DNA of 64,000 nt from UBA8514 sp034933685 (lineage in GTDB: Bacteria; Bacillota; Clostridia; Lachnospirales; Anaerotignaceae), in the NCBI GenBank assembly GCA_034933685.1, contig JAYFNB010000003.1, forward strand, positions 1-64,000, written 5' to 3'. Shown in pieces: positions 33,671 to 42,717 of this stretch; positions within the stretch are counted from its first letter, which is position 1, and every line of letters begins with the position of its first letter. The position numbers and the translations under genes were made by a program. The notes under the pieces are model-generated. The model did not search any database. It was given only the letters and a program-made list of their open reading frames with translations, and was not told the origin of the DNA.

Positions 33671-34381
33671 ATGAAAAAAAGAAGTATTTCTATTATTTCA
33701 GTGGTCTTTTCAATCTGCCTTTCTTTACCTTCTTTTGGCCAGCCTACGCAGTTTACTTTGGAACTTCCTAAATTAACAGTGGCAAACACATTTATTCAAG
33801 TACCCGAGGATAAAAAAGTTTGCGGCGATGACATAGTTTCAACTATCACAAACTATATGCACTCTGAAATTGATCCTAACTTCGATATAAGCCATTTTAA
33901 TTTAACAAAAATTATTGACCCTGATAGCAATAAAATTACTAACGTCTCTCTTACAATCAAGGCAGGAGACTATGTTACAAACATGGGCTATTCAATTAAT
34001 ATAGATGAAAATGGTTGCATTTGCTCAGTTGGTATAAACGGAAATATTAATTATACAAATTATAAGGTTTGTGAGAATGAAAAAATAGATATTGAGGCAT
34101 TAAAAAAGCAAGCAAAAGATAAGTTTTTGGAAATCAACCCTTATTCGCAGGATAGCTCATTTAAAATAACTGATTTTCAATTTTATAAGTTTTTAGATTT
34201 AGGCTACATGAAAGCCTATTATGTATTCGATTTCGAATCAACAATTGATGATATGGGACATCAAAGAGGCTATACTTTATTTTATCCAATAGATGCAACA
34301 ATAGTAGATGTGGATTTCATTCGAAATACAGAAATCACAAGCCAAACACTTTTGAAAAAATATCATTCTTCTTTACAATAA
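33671..34381 (+). CDS. Exported protein of unknown function
   Basis: A 236-residue protein starting 33 bp after the YheO-type gene behind CTAGGAGGAATTA, so probably in the same transcript. A signal peptide (ISIISVVFSICLSLPSFG, cleavage near residue 24) is clear. The mature part is mixed alpha/beta with no motif I recognise; two cysteines occur at CICS and one in KVCENE. It might be a YcdB/PepSY-like lipoprotein-type fold, but I cannot support that. A terminator follows. Confidence 0.7.
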   Translation: MKKRSISIISVVFSICLSLPSFGQPTQFTLELPKLTVANTFIQVPEDKKVCGDDIVSTITNYMHSEIDPNFDISHFNLTKIIDPDSNKITNVSLTIKAGDYVTNMGYSINIDENGCICSVGINGNINYTNYKVCENEKIDIEALKKQAKDKFLEINPYSQDSSFKITDFQFYKFLDLGYMKAYYVFDFESTIDDMGHQRGYTLFYPIDATIVDVDFIRNTEITSQTLLKKYHSSLQ

Positions 34382-34383
34382 TA

Positions 34384-34417
34384 AAACCTCCTGTGATTTT
34401 ATCATAGGAGGTTTTTT
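34384..34417 (+). terminator. Terminator after the exported-protein gene
   Basis: AAACCTCCT (34384-34392) pairs with AGGAGGTTT (from 34406), followed by a T run. Confidence 0.85.
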
Positions 34418-34488
34418 ATTTAAAAAAAATCGAAATTACAGTCTATTTTCATAGTCTCAAATTACTAAATGGTAACAGTAAATAGCAA

Positions 34489-35964
34489 TTACTGTGCTGC
34501 TGCTTTTGAATTATTGTTTTTCGCATACTGAGGTGTTTCCTCATTCGCTACTTCACGTTTTCTGCCAACAAGCATAAATGCCGCAAAGCATGCAATCGCA
34601 AAAATAATTCCCACAGGATAAGATATCGCTGCTGATAATTTAAAACCTTCAGGTGCCATTAAAATATATGTACAACTAACTGCTGACATAAATGTGGCAG
34701 GTATTGCGGCAATGAAATACTTGCCTTTTTTAGATGATAAATAAACAGCCGCTACCCAAAGAGATATCATTGCAAGTGTCTGGTTAGACCATGAGAAGTA
34801 ACGCCATATAACCGTAACATCAACCTGAGTTAAGGCCGCTCCAATTCCCAAAAGTGGAATTGTAATTATAAGACGATTTTTAATTGGCTTTTGGTCAAGC
34901 TTAATTGCGTCAGCTATTGTAAGTCTTGCACTTCTATATGCTGTATCTGCTGAAGAAATAGGACAAGCGATAACACCAATCATTGCAATAACAGCGCCGG
35001 CTTTGCCCAATAAAGTTGAACAAATGTCGTAAACAACGCCGCCTTGCCCTCCAAATGTTTTAATTGCTTCCTGAAGTCCGCCTGTGCTTTTGTAGAAAGC
35101 AACGCCTGCTGCTGCCCAAATTAATGCTATAATACCTTCTGAAACCATAGCTCCATAGAAAATTTTTCTTCCATCTTTTTCATTTTCCATACAACGAGCC
35201 ATTAATGGAGACTGGGTTGCATGGAAACCTGATATAGCACCGCAGGCAACTGTAATAAACATAAAAGGCCACATAGATAAACCCGTTGGGTGCATATTAG
35301 TAAAGTTAATTTCAGGAATGTGATATCCCTCAAATATAATTCCGCCAGCCACTCCAACTGCCATAACAATTAAACAAATACCGAAAACAGGATATAATTT
35401 ACCAATTACCTTGTCAATAGGTACAAACGTAGCAATAAAATAGTAAATTAACACTACAACAAGCCAGAAATTACGTGAAAGCAAATCCGGTGTTAACATT
35501 GCCAAAAGCCCAGCAGGGCCAGTTGAAAAGGCAACTGCAACCAATACAAGCAGAATAATAGAGAACACACGCATAACCTGTTTCATAACATTCCCCAAAT
35601 AAATGCCTGAAAGCTCTGATATTGTTGTTCCTTTATGGCGCATGGATATCATGCCAGAGAAATAGTCATGAACGGCCCCTGCAAATATTGTACCAAAAGT
35701 AATCCATAAAAAAACCTGAGGTCCCCACAATGCGCCCATTATAGCACCAAAAATTGGGCCAAGACCAGCAATGTTTAAAAGCTGAATTAAAAATATTTTA
35801 GCTGGGTGCATTGGTACATAATCGCTTCCATCCTGCATTGTAGTAGCTGGTGTAAGCCTGTCATCAGGGTGAAAAGAACCCTCCACTATCTTTCCATACA
35901 CTATGTACCCTACAATTAAAATAAATAGACATACAAAAAAACTAATCATAATACTCCTCCTCAT
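34489..35964 (-). CDS. cstA: CstA-family transporter (peptide/pyruvate)
   Basis: A 491-residue membrane protein; ATG behind GAGGAGGAGTAT. It opens with a TM segment (ISFFVCLFILIVGYIVYG) and has family motifs LLNIAGLGPIFGAIMGALWG cut to NIAGLGPIFGAIMGALWG, HDYFSGMISMRHKG and GAISGFHATQSPLMARC. E. coli CstA and BtsT are of this family and import pyruvate (and perhaps peptides). The gene lies downstream of a LytS/LytT-type pair, the same arrangement as BtsSR-BtsT, and its promoter carries two LytTR-type repeats. At 491 residues it is the shorter Firmicutes version. Confidence 0.88.
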   Translation of the reverse strand: MRRSIMISFFVCLFILIVGYIVYGKIVEGSFHPDDRLTPATTMQDGSDYVPMHPAKIFLIQLLNIAGLGPIFGAIMGALWGPQVFLWITFGTIFAGAVHDYFSGMISMRHKGTTISELSGIYLGNVMKQVMRVFSIILLVLVAVAFSTGPAGLLAMLTPDLLSRNFWLVVVLIYYFIATFVPIDKVIGKLYPVFGICLIVMAVGVAGGIIFEGYHIPEINFTNMHPTGLSMWPFMFITVACGAISGFHATQSPLMARCMENEKDGRKIFYGAMVSEGIIALIWAAAGVAFYKSTGGLQEAIKTFGGQGGVVYDICSTLLGKAGAVIAMIGVIACPISSADTAYRSARLTIADAIKLDQKPIKNRLIITIPLLGIGAALTQVDVTVIWRYFSWSNQTLAMISLWVAAVYLSSKKGKYFIAAIPATFMSAVSCTYILMAPEGFKLSAAISYPVGIIFAIACFAAFMLVGRKREVANEETPQYAKNNNSKAAAQ

Positions 35965-35995
35965 ATATAATTATAATTTTATAATTTACTCATAA

Positions 35996-36068
35996 ATTAT
36001 ATATCAAAAAAGGAATATCCGTATGGTGTTTGGCGTTAACTGTTAAATACTCGGCATAAAGTGTTAAA
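35996..36068 (-). promoter_or_regulatory. cstA promoter with two LytTR-type direct repeats
   Basis: On the minus strand TTTAACACTTTATGCC (36053-36068) and TTTAACAGTTAACGCC (36032-36047) are direct repeats 21 bp apart, the two-turn spacing typical of LytTR regulators. TATAAT is at 35996-36001 with no good -35, and the nearer repeat ends eight bases upstream of the -35 place, as expected for an activated promoter. Confidence 0.8.
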
Positions 36069-36117
36069 TTTTAATGGGATAATACTGCGTTTCGCTTGAA
36101 AAACGCATGCCCTACTT

Positions 36118-36855
36118 TTAAAACAGATAAATTTGCCTTAGTTCTTTAATTTGGTTTCTGCCAATGGGCAAGTTTTCATTTTTGAAACCTATCATTTTAG
36201 CACAGTATCCGTTGTTAAACCAAGGAATAATTTCTTCCAACTGCTTTAAATTAATTAAATAGCTTTTTTGAATTCTGTAAAAAGATTGGTTCGCCAACCT
36301 TTGTTCATAGAAATTTAAGGTGTAATTGCCCGTGTAGTCACCAGAAAATGTATGAATTAACACACCCTTACCGTTTGTTTCAATATACACAATATCACAA
36401 ATATTAATTAGCATTACATTTTTGCCTCTTGAAATAGGCAGTTTTTCTGGGCTGCAACTAGCTGTTAAATCAAACAGCCTTGAAACCGACACTTGGTGCT
36501 GCTTAACTAATATTTTTTGAACTGTTTGCTCAAGGCGTTCTAAATCAAAAGGTTTTGTAATGTAATCCAACACCTCCATATCAAATGCTTTAACCGCATA
36601 GTTCTCATAAGCTGTAGCAAACACTATTAAAACATTAGGGTATAACTTTTTAATAACAGATGCAAGAGATGTCCCATTCATATCACCCAAATGTATATCC
36701 ACAAATACAACATTTACAGTGTTGTTTTCCAGAATATTTAAAACTGACTCTCCGCTGTCTGCATAATCTATTTTAACATCTTGTATACACTGCTCCAGCA
36801 TATGCCCCAGCTCTTTTCTAGCTGGCAACTCATCATCTGCTACAATAATTCGCAT
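36118..36855 (-). CDS. LytTR-family response regulator (BtsR/LytT-like)
   Basis: A 245-residue protein, ATG with GGAGGAAAGCTT upstream. Receiver domain 1-120: acidic DDE near residue 7, phospho-acceptor D53 in VVFVDIHLGDMNG, and KPF near 103. LytTR DNA-binding domain about 135-245 (FYRIQKSYLINLKQLEEI). It is 24 nt after the sensor kinase gene, and its likely target repeats stand before cstA, the next gene downstream. Confidence 0.92.
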   Translation of the reverse strand: MRIIVADDELPARKELGHMLEQCIQDVKIDYADSGESVLNILENNTVNVVFVDIHLGDMNGTSLASVIKKLYPNVLIVFATAYENYAVKAFDMEVLDYITKPFDLERLEQTVQKILVKQHQVSVSRLFDLTASCSPEKLPISRGKNVMLINICDIVYIETNGKGVLIHTFSGDYTGNYTLNFYEQRLANQSFYRIQKSYLINLKQLEEIIPWFNNGYCAKMIGFKNENLPIGRNQIKELRQIYLF

Positions 36856-36879
36856 AAGCTTTCCTCCTTCATGTCAGTG

Positions 36880-38580
36880 TTAAAAATTATCACTTGCCTC
36901 TTTCCTAACCTCATCAGGAATTTCCACAACAATTTTGGTTCCTTCGCTTCCGCTTGATATTTTCAGACCATTGTTTTGGCCATATATGCTTATAAGCCTT
37001 TTATGCACGTTCTCTAAACCCACACCATTTAAATCTTTCCCGTTGTATAGACTGCTTATAACAGATGACGGTATTCCAGGCCCGTTATCACTTACGGTAA
37101 TTATAGTGCATTTATCACTATCCTCCACAGTAACCGACACAATTCCATATGCGCGTTTCATTGCTCCATGTTTTATAGCATTTTCAACTAAAGGTTGTAT
37201 AATAAGATTGGGTACAATGCAGGCCATACCTCCATTAACTTCGATGTCAACTTTCAGCCTGTCCTCAAACCTTGCTTCTGCAAGTAGCAAATAAGCTTTC
37301 ACGTGGCTTAATTCTTTCTCCAACGGAACCATATAGCCTGAATCCTCAAGAGTATTTCGAAAATATTTACTTAATGCCAATAAAAGTTCTCTTGCCCGTT
37401 CCGGCTTTTCTCTGCAAAAATAAGAAATGGTATTCAGCGAATTAAATAAAAAATGAGGATTAATTTGAGATTGCAGTGCCTTGTATTCTGCTTTTCTTCT
37501 CATTTTTTTTTGATATTCTAAATCAGATAATTCCAACTGCACTGCAAAAAGGCTAGCCAATCCTTCCGTAAGTCCTCTTTCACTTTCAACAGAATGGTTT
37601 CTTTCAGAAAAAAACAGCACCAAAACACCTATTGCTTCATCCTTGGCAATCATTGGTGCAGCAATAAAACGTATTTTTTCTTTTTTCCCGTTCTCAACAT
37701 GAGTCATTCTTCTAACAACATATTTTTTTGTACTTATTGCCTCAATAATAAATTCAGGCATTCTTCCATCTTTTTCTTCAACAGAAGCATACTTGCTGCT
37801 GCTTATTTGAATTGTATTTTTTGTTGTCACCATAACGTCAAGGCAGTCCGATAAAGAAAGTATGGTATCTCTTGTGTAATCCCAGTCCTGCTTTGAACGA
37901 TCCATTTTTCTAAGATGTGGTAAACATATTTCAGCTATTTTCAAAGATAACCCAATGCTTCTGGCTTCTTCCAAGTCACGCCCGTCCATAACATATCTAA
38001 ATACACTGAAGAAAACCACTAATCCTAATGAATTAAAGAGTATCATTGGAATGCCTATAACATTTACCAATTGAAATGCTCTTATATAAGGCTTGGCCAC
38101 TAACAAAATTATAAGCATTTGAACACATTCAGCAACAAACGCTGTGTTAAAAATAGCAAAATAGGTATACCCTTTATCTTTTTTCTGGTAAATAAACCAT
38201 ACCAGTGTTCCAATAATTCCTTCCAAAATAGTGGATATAGCGCATGCAACAGAAGTAAAGCCTCCTACATCGAAAAGATAACGATGAATTCCTGCAATTA
38301 AAGCCGAACCAATACCAACAATTGGCCCACCAATCATTCCTCCTGCTAAAACACCAATAACCCTTGTATTTAAAATTGCACCATCAACATCTGAACCTGT
38401 GTATGTTGATAAAATACTAATCAGTCCAAAAATAACCGCAAGAAACACTTTGTTGCCAGACCACCAATCGGATTTATCCACCAAAAGTTTTTGAACAGAG
38501 CTTATCCTAGTAAGCAAGGTTGCAACTAATGTAAGCAAACTAATATTAGTTAAAAGGCTTATAAACAAATGAAGTGTCAT
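36880..38580 (-). CDS. LytS/BtsS-family sensor histidine kinase
   Basis: A 566-residue protein. Residues 1-200 hold the 5TMR-LYT membrane sensor (several TM segments, GVLAGGMIGGPIVGIGSALI), about 215-350 a GAF domain, then a HisKA_7TM/HATPase module: phospho-acceptor His in QINPHFLFNSLNTISYF, N-box VENAIKHG, G-boxes DNGPGIPSSV and GVGLENVHKRL. The BtsS relative senses external pyruvate. With the response regulator and cstA it probably forms a pyruvate- or nutrient-sensing uptake system; the ligand is inferred from the pairing with cstA. Confidence 0.9.
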   Translation of the reverse strand: MTLHLFISLLTNISLLTLVATLLTRISSVQKLLVDKSDWWSGNKVFLAVIFGLISILSTYTGSDVDGAILNTRVIGVLAGGMIGGPIVGIGSALIAGIHRYLFDVGGFTSVACAISTILEGIIGTLVWFIYQKKDKGYTYFAIFNTAFVAECVQMLIILLVAKPYIRAFQLVNVIGIPMILFNSLGLVVFFSVFRYVMDGRDLEEARSIGLSLKIAEICLPHLRKMDRSKQDWDYTRDTILSLSDCLDVMVTTKNTIQISSSKYASVEEKDGRMPEFIIEAISTKKYVVRRMTHVENGKKEKIRFIAAPMIAKDEAIGVLVLFFSERNHSVESERGLTEGLASLFAVQLELSDLEYQKKMRRKAEYKALQSQINPHFLFNSLNTISYFCREKPERARELLLALSKYFRNTLEDSGYMVPLEKELSHVKAYLLLAEARFEDRLKVDIEVNGGMACIVPNLIIQPLVENAIKHGAMKRAYGIVSVTVEDSDKCTIITVSDNGPGIPSSVISSLYNGKDLNGVGLENVHKRLISIYGQNNGLKISSGSEGTKIVVEIPDEVRKEASDNF

Positions 38581-38777
38581 TTAATTCTCCTTTTCATGCA
38601 TTTATTGTTTAATACCATAATAACATATAGTTACTAATTTTTAAATAACTACTGCCAAGGATGTGGATAAAATAACTGATGGAACTTGTTTGAACCAAAG
38701 GCGTAATGTAGAATATGTTCCATTTAAAAACTTTCTAAACTAATATTTTGCCACTTTTTACTAAATAAAAGAAAAAA

Positions 38778-38811
38778 CAATCTTGACTTTTTATATCAAG
38801 ATTGTTATATT
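38778..38811 (+). promoter_or_regulatory. Rrf2 operon promoter with overlapping dyad operator
   Basis: TTGACT (38783-38788) and TATATT (38806-38811) are separated by 17 bp. A perfect 9-bp dyad, CAATCTTGA (38778-38786) and TCAAGATTG (38796-38804), covers the -35 box and spacer. A bound regulator would block RNA polymerase, so Rrf2 autorepression is likely. Confidence 0.8.
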
Positions 38812-38843
38812 TAATACATAGATATGAAGAGGAGGGTTTTAAT

Positions 38844-39254
38844 TTGCTTATAACAAAAGAAACAGACTATGCATTAAGAATTCTCCGAACTCTGTCAAGT
38901 GGAGATGCTTTCACCGCTTCAGATTTAGCCGAAAGAGAATCTTTGCCTCAGCAATTTGCATATAAAATTCTTAAAAAGCTAGAAAAAGCAGAAATTATTA
39001 AAATATCAAGAGGTTCTAGCGGCGGTTGCTCATTAATTATTGATTTAAAAACAATCTCTCTGTTGGAGTTAATAGGTGCGGTTGAAACTAACGCATTCTT
39101 ATCAACGTGTATGAAACATGGTTATAAATGCGAATGGAGAGAAAAAAGAAAAGCAGATTGCAAAGTTCATCATCAATTGGAAAAAGTTCAGAAAAAGATT
39201 GATGAACAACTACAAGCATGCAGCCTGCACTGGGTGTTGTTTGGAGATGAGTAG
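38844..39254 (+). CDS. Rrf2-family regulator with Fe-S-type cysteines
   Basis: TTG at 38844 is the start because GAGGAGGG precedes it by eight bases; the 136-residue product opens MLITKETDYALRILRTLSSG, the standard Rrf2 start. The winged helix includes LAERESLPQQFAYKILKKLE and ISRGSSGGCSL. Cysteines C89, C96 and C106 correspond in spacing to the cluster ligands of IscR/NsrR-type members, so a 2Fe-2S or 4Fe-4S cluster sensing O2, NO or redox state is likely. It heads the operon with the acyl-CoA dehydrogenase fusion and flavodiiron genes. Confidence 0.88.
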   Translation: MLITKETDYALRILRTLSSGDAFTASDLAERESLPQQFAYKILKKLEKAEIIKISRGSSGGCSLIIDLKTISLLELIGAVETNAFLSTCMKHGYKCEWREKRKADCKVHHQLEKVQKKIDEQLQACSLHWVLFGDE

Positions 39255-39340
39255 GTTTAATAGTCTTAAATTTTTATCCCCTAAAGTGGATAAAATTTAT
39301 CAAGTATAAAAGTTATCTATCATAAAAAGGAGGAAGTAAT

Positions 39341-41260
39341 ATGCTGTTTAAAACAAGTAAGGAACACGAAGCGCTTCGTCAAAAAATTCGCAAATTTGCA
39401 GAAAGCGAAATAAAACCTCAAGCGTTCATGCTGGATCAAAACAATGAATTTCCTAGCGAGGCTGTTGAAAAACTAGGAGCAATGGGGCTCATGGGTATAC
39501 CATATCCAAAAGAATACGGCGGAGCCGAGCTGGATGTTCTAAGTTATGCAATTGCTGTTGAAGAATTGGCTCGTGTTGATGGCGGTGCTGGTGTAATTCT
39601 TTCAGCTCATGTGTCATTAGGTTCATGGCCAATATTCAACTATGGTACAGAAGAACAGAAACAAAAATATCTTGTTCCTTTGGCAAAGGGCGAAAAATTA
39701 GGTGCTTTTGGTCTTACAGAACCAAACGCAGGCTCTGACGCAGGCGGAACAGAAACTACCGCAGTGTTTAAAGGTGATTACTACCTTTTAAACGGTGGCA
39801 AGATTTTTATTACAAATGCTCCTGTTGCAGATACATATGTTATTTTTGCCGTCACTACACCTGATATTGGAACAAGAGGCATTTCAGCCTTTATAATAGA
39901 AAAAGGCTGGGAAGGGTTTGAATTTGGCGACCATTACGATAAAATGGGCATTCGTTCATCCTCTACAGCGGAGCTTATTTTTAACGATGTAAAAGTTCCA
40001 AAGGAAAATCTTTTAGGCAAAGAAGGCGATGGCTTCAAAATTGCAATGGCAACCTTGGATGGCGGACGTATAGGCATAGCTGCACAAGCTTTGGGAATTG
40101 CACAAGGAGCCTTTGAAAATGCCCTTCAATATTCAAAGGAACGTGTTCAGTTCGGAAAACCAATTTGCCAGCAACAGATTGTTTCTTTTAAGTTGGCAGA
40201 CATGGCTACGAAATTGCGTTGTGCACGTTTCTTAATTTATAGTGCGGCAGAGCTAAAGGAAAATCATGAACAGTATGCAATGGAATCAGCTATGGCAAAA
40301 CAGTATGCCTCAGATATAGCACTTGAGGTTACAAACGATGCACTTCAAATTTTTGGCGGAAATGGCTACTTAAAAGGCATGGAAGTTGAGCGTGCATACC
40401 GTGATGCAAAAATCACAACAATTTACGAAGGAACAAATGAGATACAAAGAGTTGTAATAGCTTCACATTTAATTGGAAAAATGCCAAAGGAGGAAACTTC
40501 AGGCAGTGGAGCAAAATTAATTAAGAAAGTTGCTCCTATAACAGGCCTTCGCAAAAAGATGATTATAAAAGATGGTACAGAAAAAGAGAAAGTTGAAACT
40601 TTAGTTGCGTCATTAAAGAAAGATGGCTTTGATTTTACAGTAGGCATTCCATTAGATACACCTATTTCTCAAGCAGCGAGAGTTGTTTCGGCTGGTAAAG
40701 GCATTGGTGATAAGAAAAATATGAGGTTAATCGAAGACTTGGCTGTTCAAGCTGGCGCAGCTATTGGTTCTTCACGTCCTGTTGCAGAAACTTTAAAATA
40801 CATACCGCTTAATAGATACGTGGGAATGTCCGGGCAGAAGTTCACCGGTAATTTGTATATTGCCTGTGGTATTTCTGGTGCCGTTCAGCACTTAAAAGGA
40901 ATCAAAGATGCTTCAATAATTGTGGCAATCAATAAAAATGCAAATGCACCTATTTTCAAAAATTGCGACTATGGCATTGTTGGTGATTTAATGGAAATTC
41001 TTCCATTGCTTACAGCGGCATTAGATAACGGAGAAAGTAAAAAGCCTGCTCCTGCAATGATTAAGATGAAAAGACCTCAACCACCTAAGCATCAACCAAT
41101 TGGCAAAATCTATGTTTGTGGAGGTTGTGGCTACGAATATAATCCAGAAATAGGTGATTCGGATGGAGATATTGCTCCTGGAACTTTGTTTGAGAACCTT
41201 CCAGTTGATTGGGTCTGCCCAGAATGTGCCGAAGAGAAGAGTATGTTTATTGAAGCTTAG
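39341..41260 (+). CDS. Acyl-CoA dehydrogenase / EtfA FAD-domain / rubredoxin fusion protein
   Basis: A 639-residue three-part protein; ATG after AAAGGAGGAAGTA. Residues 1-380 are an acyl-CoA dehydrogenase (FGLTEPNAGSDAGG, VQFGKPICQQQ, and the catalytic base E363 in IYEGTNEIQR). About 400-565 match the FAD-binding C-terminal domain of EtfA (SSRPVAETLKYIPLNRYVG, NLYIACGISGAVQHLKG, AINKNANAPIF). The last 50 residues are a rubredoxin with C593, C596, C626 and C629 (VCGGCGYEYNPE, WVCPEC). No EtfB or EtfA N-terminal part is present, so bifurcation is unlikely; electrons could pass from acyl-CoA through both FADs to the rubredoxin iron. The next gene encodes a flavodiiron protein, a known rubredoxin oxidase. 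The acyl-CoA substrate is not known. Confidence 0.93.
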   Translation: MLFKTSKEHEALRQKIRKFAESEIKPQAFMLDQNNEFPSEAVEKLGAMGLMGIPYPKEYGGAELDVLSYAIAVEELARVDGGAGVILSAHVSLGSWPIFNYGTEEQKQKYLVPLAKGEKLGAFGLTEPNAGSDAGGTETTAVFKGDYYLLNGGKIFITNAPVADTYVIFAVTTPDIGTRGISAFIIEKGWEGFEFGDHYDKMGIRSSSTAELIFNDVKVPKENLLGKEGDGFKIAMATLDGGRIGIAAQALGIAQGAFENALQYSKERVQFGKPICQQQIVSFKLADMATKLRCARFLIYSAAELKENHEQYAMESAMAKQYASDIALEVTNDALQIFGGNGYLKGMEVERAYRDAKITTIYEGTNEIQRVVIASHLIGKMPKEETSGSGAKLIKKVAPITGLRKKMIIKDGTEKEKVETLVASLKKDGFDFTVGIPLDTPISQAARVVSAGKGIGDKKNMRLIEDLAVQAGAAIGSSRPVAETLKYIPLNRYVGMSGQKFTGNLYIACGISGAVQHLKGIKDASIIVAINKNANAPIFKNCDYGIVGDLMEILPLLTAALDNGESKKPAPAMIKMKRPQPPKHQPIGKIYVCGGCGYEYNPEIGDSDGDIAPGTLFENLPVDWVCPECAEEKSMFIEA

Positions 41261-41315
41261 AGAACCGCTGATTTAAGGTAATCAGTGTTTCCTTAAATAA
41301 AAGGAGGTTAATTAT

Positions 41316-42527
41316 ATGTATTGTGTAAGAAATGTAACTGATGATTTATATTGGGTTGGTGCAAATGACCATAGACTTCACTTGTTTGAAAATATTCACC
41401 CTATTCCAAGAGGTGTTTCCTATAACGCATATCTTTTACTGGATGAAAATAGTGTTCTATTTGATACTGTAGATTGGTCTGCTTGTCGTCAGCTTTTAGA
41501 AAATATTGAATATCTTTTGGCAGGAAAATCTTTAGACTATTTGGTAATTAATCATATGGAGCCAGACCACGGTGCTTCAATTGAAGAAGTTTTACTTCGT
41601 TACCCAAATGTGAAAGTAATCAGCACCGAAAAATCCTTTATGCTAATGCGCCAGTTTGGCTTTGATATTGATAGCCATGAGCTGATTGAAGTACATGAAG
41701 GAGATACACAAAGCTTTGGTAAACATACCGTTACCTTTGTTTACGCACCAATGGTTCATTGGCCAGAGGCTATGGTTACCTTTGATGTAACAAATGGTGT
41801 TTTATTTTCAGCAGACGCTTTTGGCACATTTGGTGCATTGGACGGAAAGCTGTTTAATGATGAAGTGAACTTTGATAGAGATTGGATTGACGATGCACGT
41901 CGCTATTTAACTAATATCGTAGGCAAATATGGTCCTCATGTTCAAGCTCTTCTGAAGAAGGCAGGCACTATCGATATTAAGATTATTTGCCCACTGCATG
42001 GACCGGTTTGGCGTTCAAATTTAGGATATTTCATCGATAAGTACGACCACTGGAGTCGCTATGAACCTGAAGAAAAAGGAGTTATGATTGCCTATTCTTC
42101 CATGTATGGAAACACAGAGGCAGCAGCTCAAGCTTTGGCAAGCAAACTCTGCGAAAAAGGCGTTACAAATGTGGTTGTGTATGATGTATCCAACACCCAT
42201 GTTTCTCAACTAATTTCCGAAACCTTCCGGTTAAGCCATATCGTGTTGGCTTCCGTAACATACAACTTAGGCATTTATCCAGTTATGCTTAACTATCTAA
42301 TGGAAATGAAAGGCTTGAATTTACAAAACCGAACTATAGCAATTGTTGAGAATGGTTCTTGGGCATGTAAATCAGGAGATTTAATTCAGAAGTTTGTGGA
42401 TGAGGAATTGAAGAACATGACGGTTCTAAACGAACGTCTTTCGTTAGCTTCAGCATTAAATTCAGATAAGGTTACAGAGCTTAATGCATTGGCGGACAGC
42501 ATAATAGCATCTATAAATGAGAAGTAA
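41316..42527 (+). CDS. Flavodiiron protein (FprA-type, rubredoxin:oxygen/NO oxidoreductase)
   Basis: A 403-residue class A flavodiiron protein; ATG behind AAGGAGGTTAATT. The metallo-beta-lactamase-like domain has the diiron ligands in NHMEPDHGAS (H-x-E-x-D-H), VHWPEAM, SADAFGTFGAL and CPLHGPVW. The C-terminal flavodoxin domain begins IAYSSMYGNTEAAAQALA. These enzymes reduce O2 to water or NO to N2O, receiving electrons from rubredoxin. The preceding gene carries a rubredoxin domain, which is the likely donor. The set is under Rrf2 control, consistent with a role in oxygen or nitrosative defence. Confidence 0.95.
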   Translation: MYCVRNVTDDLYWVGANDHRLHLFENIHPIPRGVSYNAYLLLDENSVLFDTVDWSACRQLLENIEYLLAGKSLDYLVINHMEPDHGASIEEVLLRYPNVKVISTEKSFMLMRQFGFDIDSHELIEVHEGDTQSFGKHTVTFVYAPMVHWPEAMVTFDVTNGVLFSADAFGTFGALDGKLFNDEVNFDRDWIDDARRYLTNIVGKYGPHVQALLKKAGTIDIKIICPLHGPVWRSNLGYFIDKYDHWSRYEPEEKGVMIAYSSMYGNTEAAAQALASKLCEKGVTNVVVYDVSNTHVSQLISETFRLSHIVLASVTYNLGIYPVMLNYLMEMKGLNLQNRTIAIVENGSWACKSGDLIQKFVDEELKNMTVLNERLSLASALNSDKVTELNALADSIIASINEK

Positions 42528-42626
42528 AAATTTTTAGTATAAAAGTATTAATATTTTTCTGGTGAGCATTTCACTTGGAACAACTTCTCCTTCTATTAAT
42601 GCACCCACACATACAGTGTAAAAAAA

Positions 42627-42668
42627 TGGCAAGAGCCTACCCTCTATTATGAGGTGAAGCTCTTGCCA
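42627..42668. terminator. Bidirectional terminator between convergent operons
   Basis: TGGCAAGAGC (42627-42636) pairs with GCTCTTGCCA (42659-42668) with an inner CCCTC/GAGGT pairing and A/T flanks on both sides. Confidence 0.85.
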
Positions 42669-42717
42669 TAAAAAGTTTTAGCCAAATTATTTGAAGTGCA
42701 GAATGTTTTTCCTATCC

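Noticed and set aside
39341..41260. Electron-bifurcating acyl-CoA dehydrogenase-ETF complex
   Set aside because: Only the EtfA C-terminal FAD domain is present; EtfB and the EtfA N-terminal part that form the NADH site are missing.
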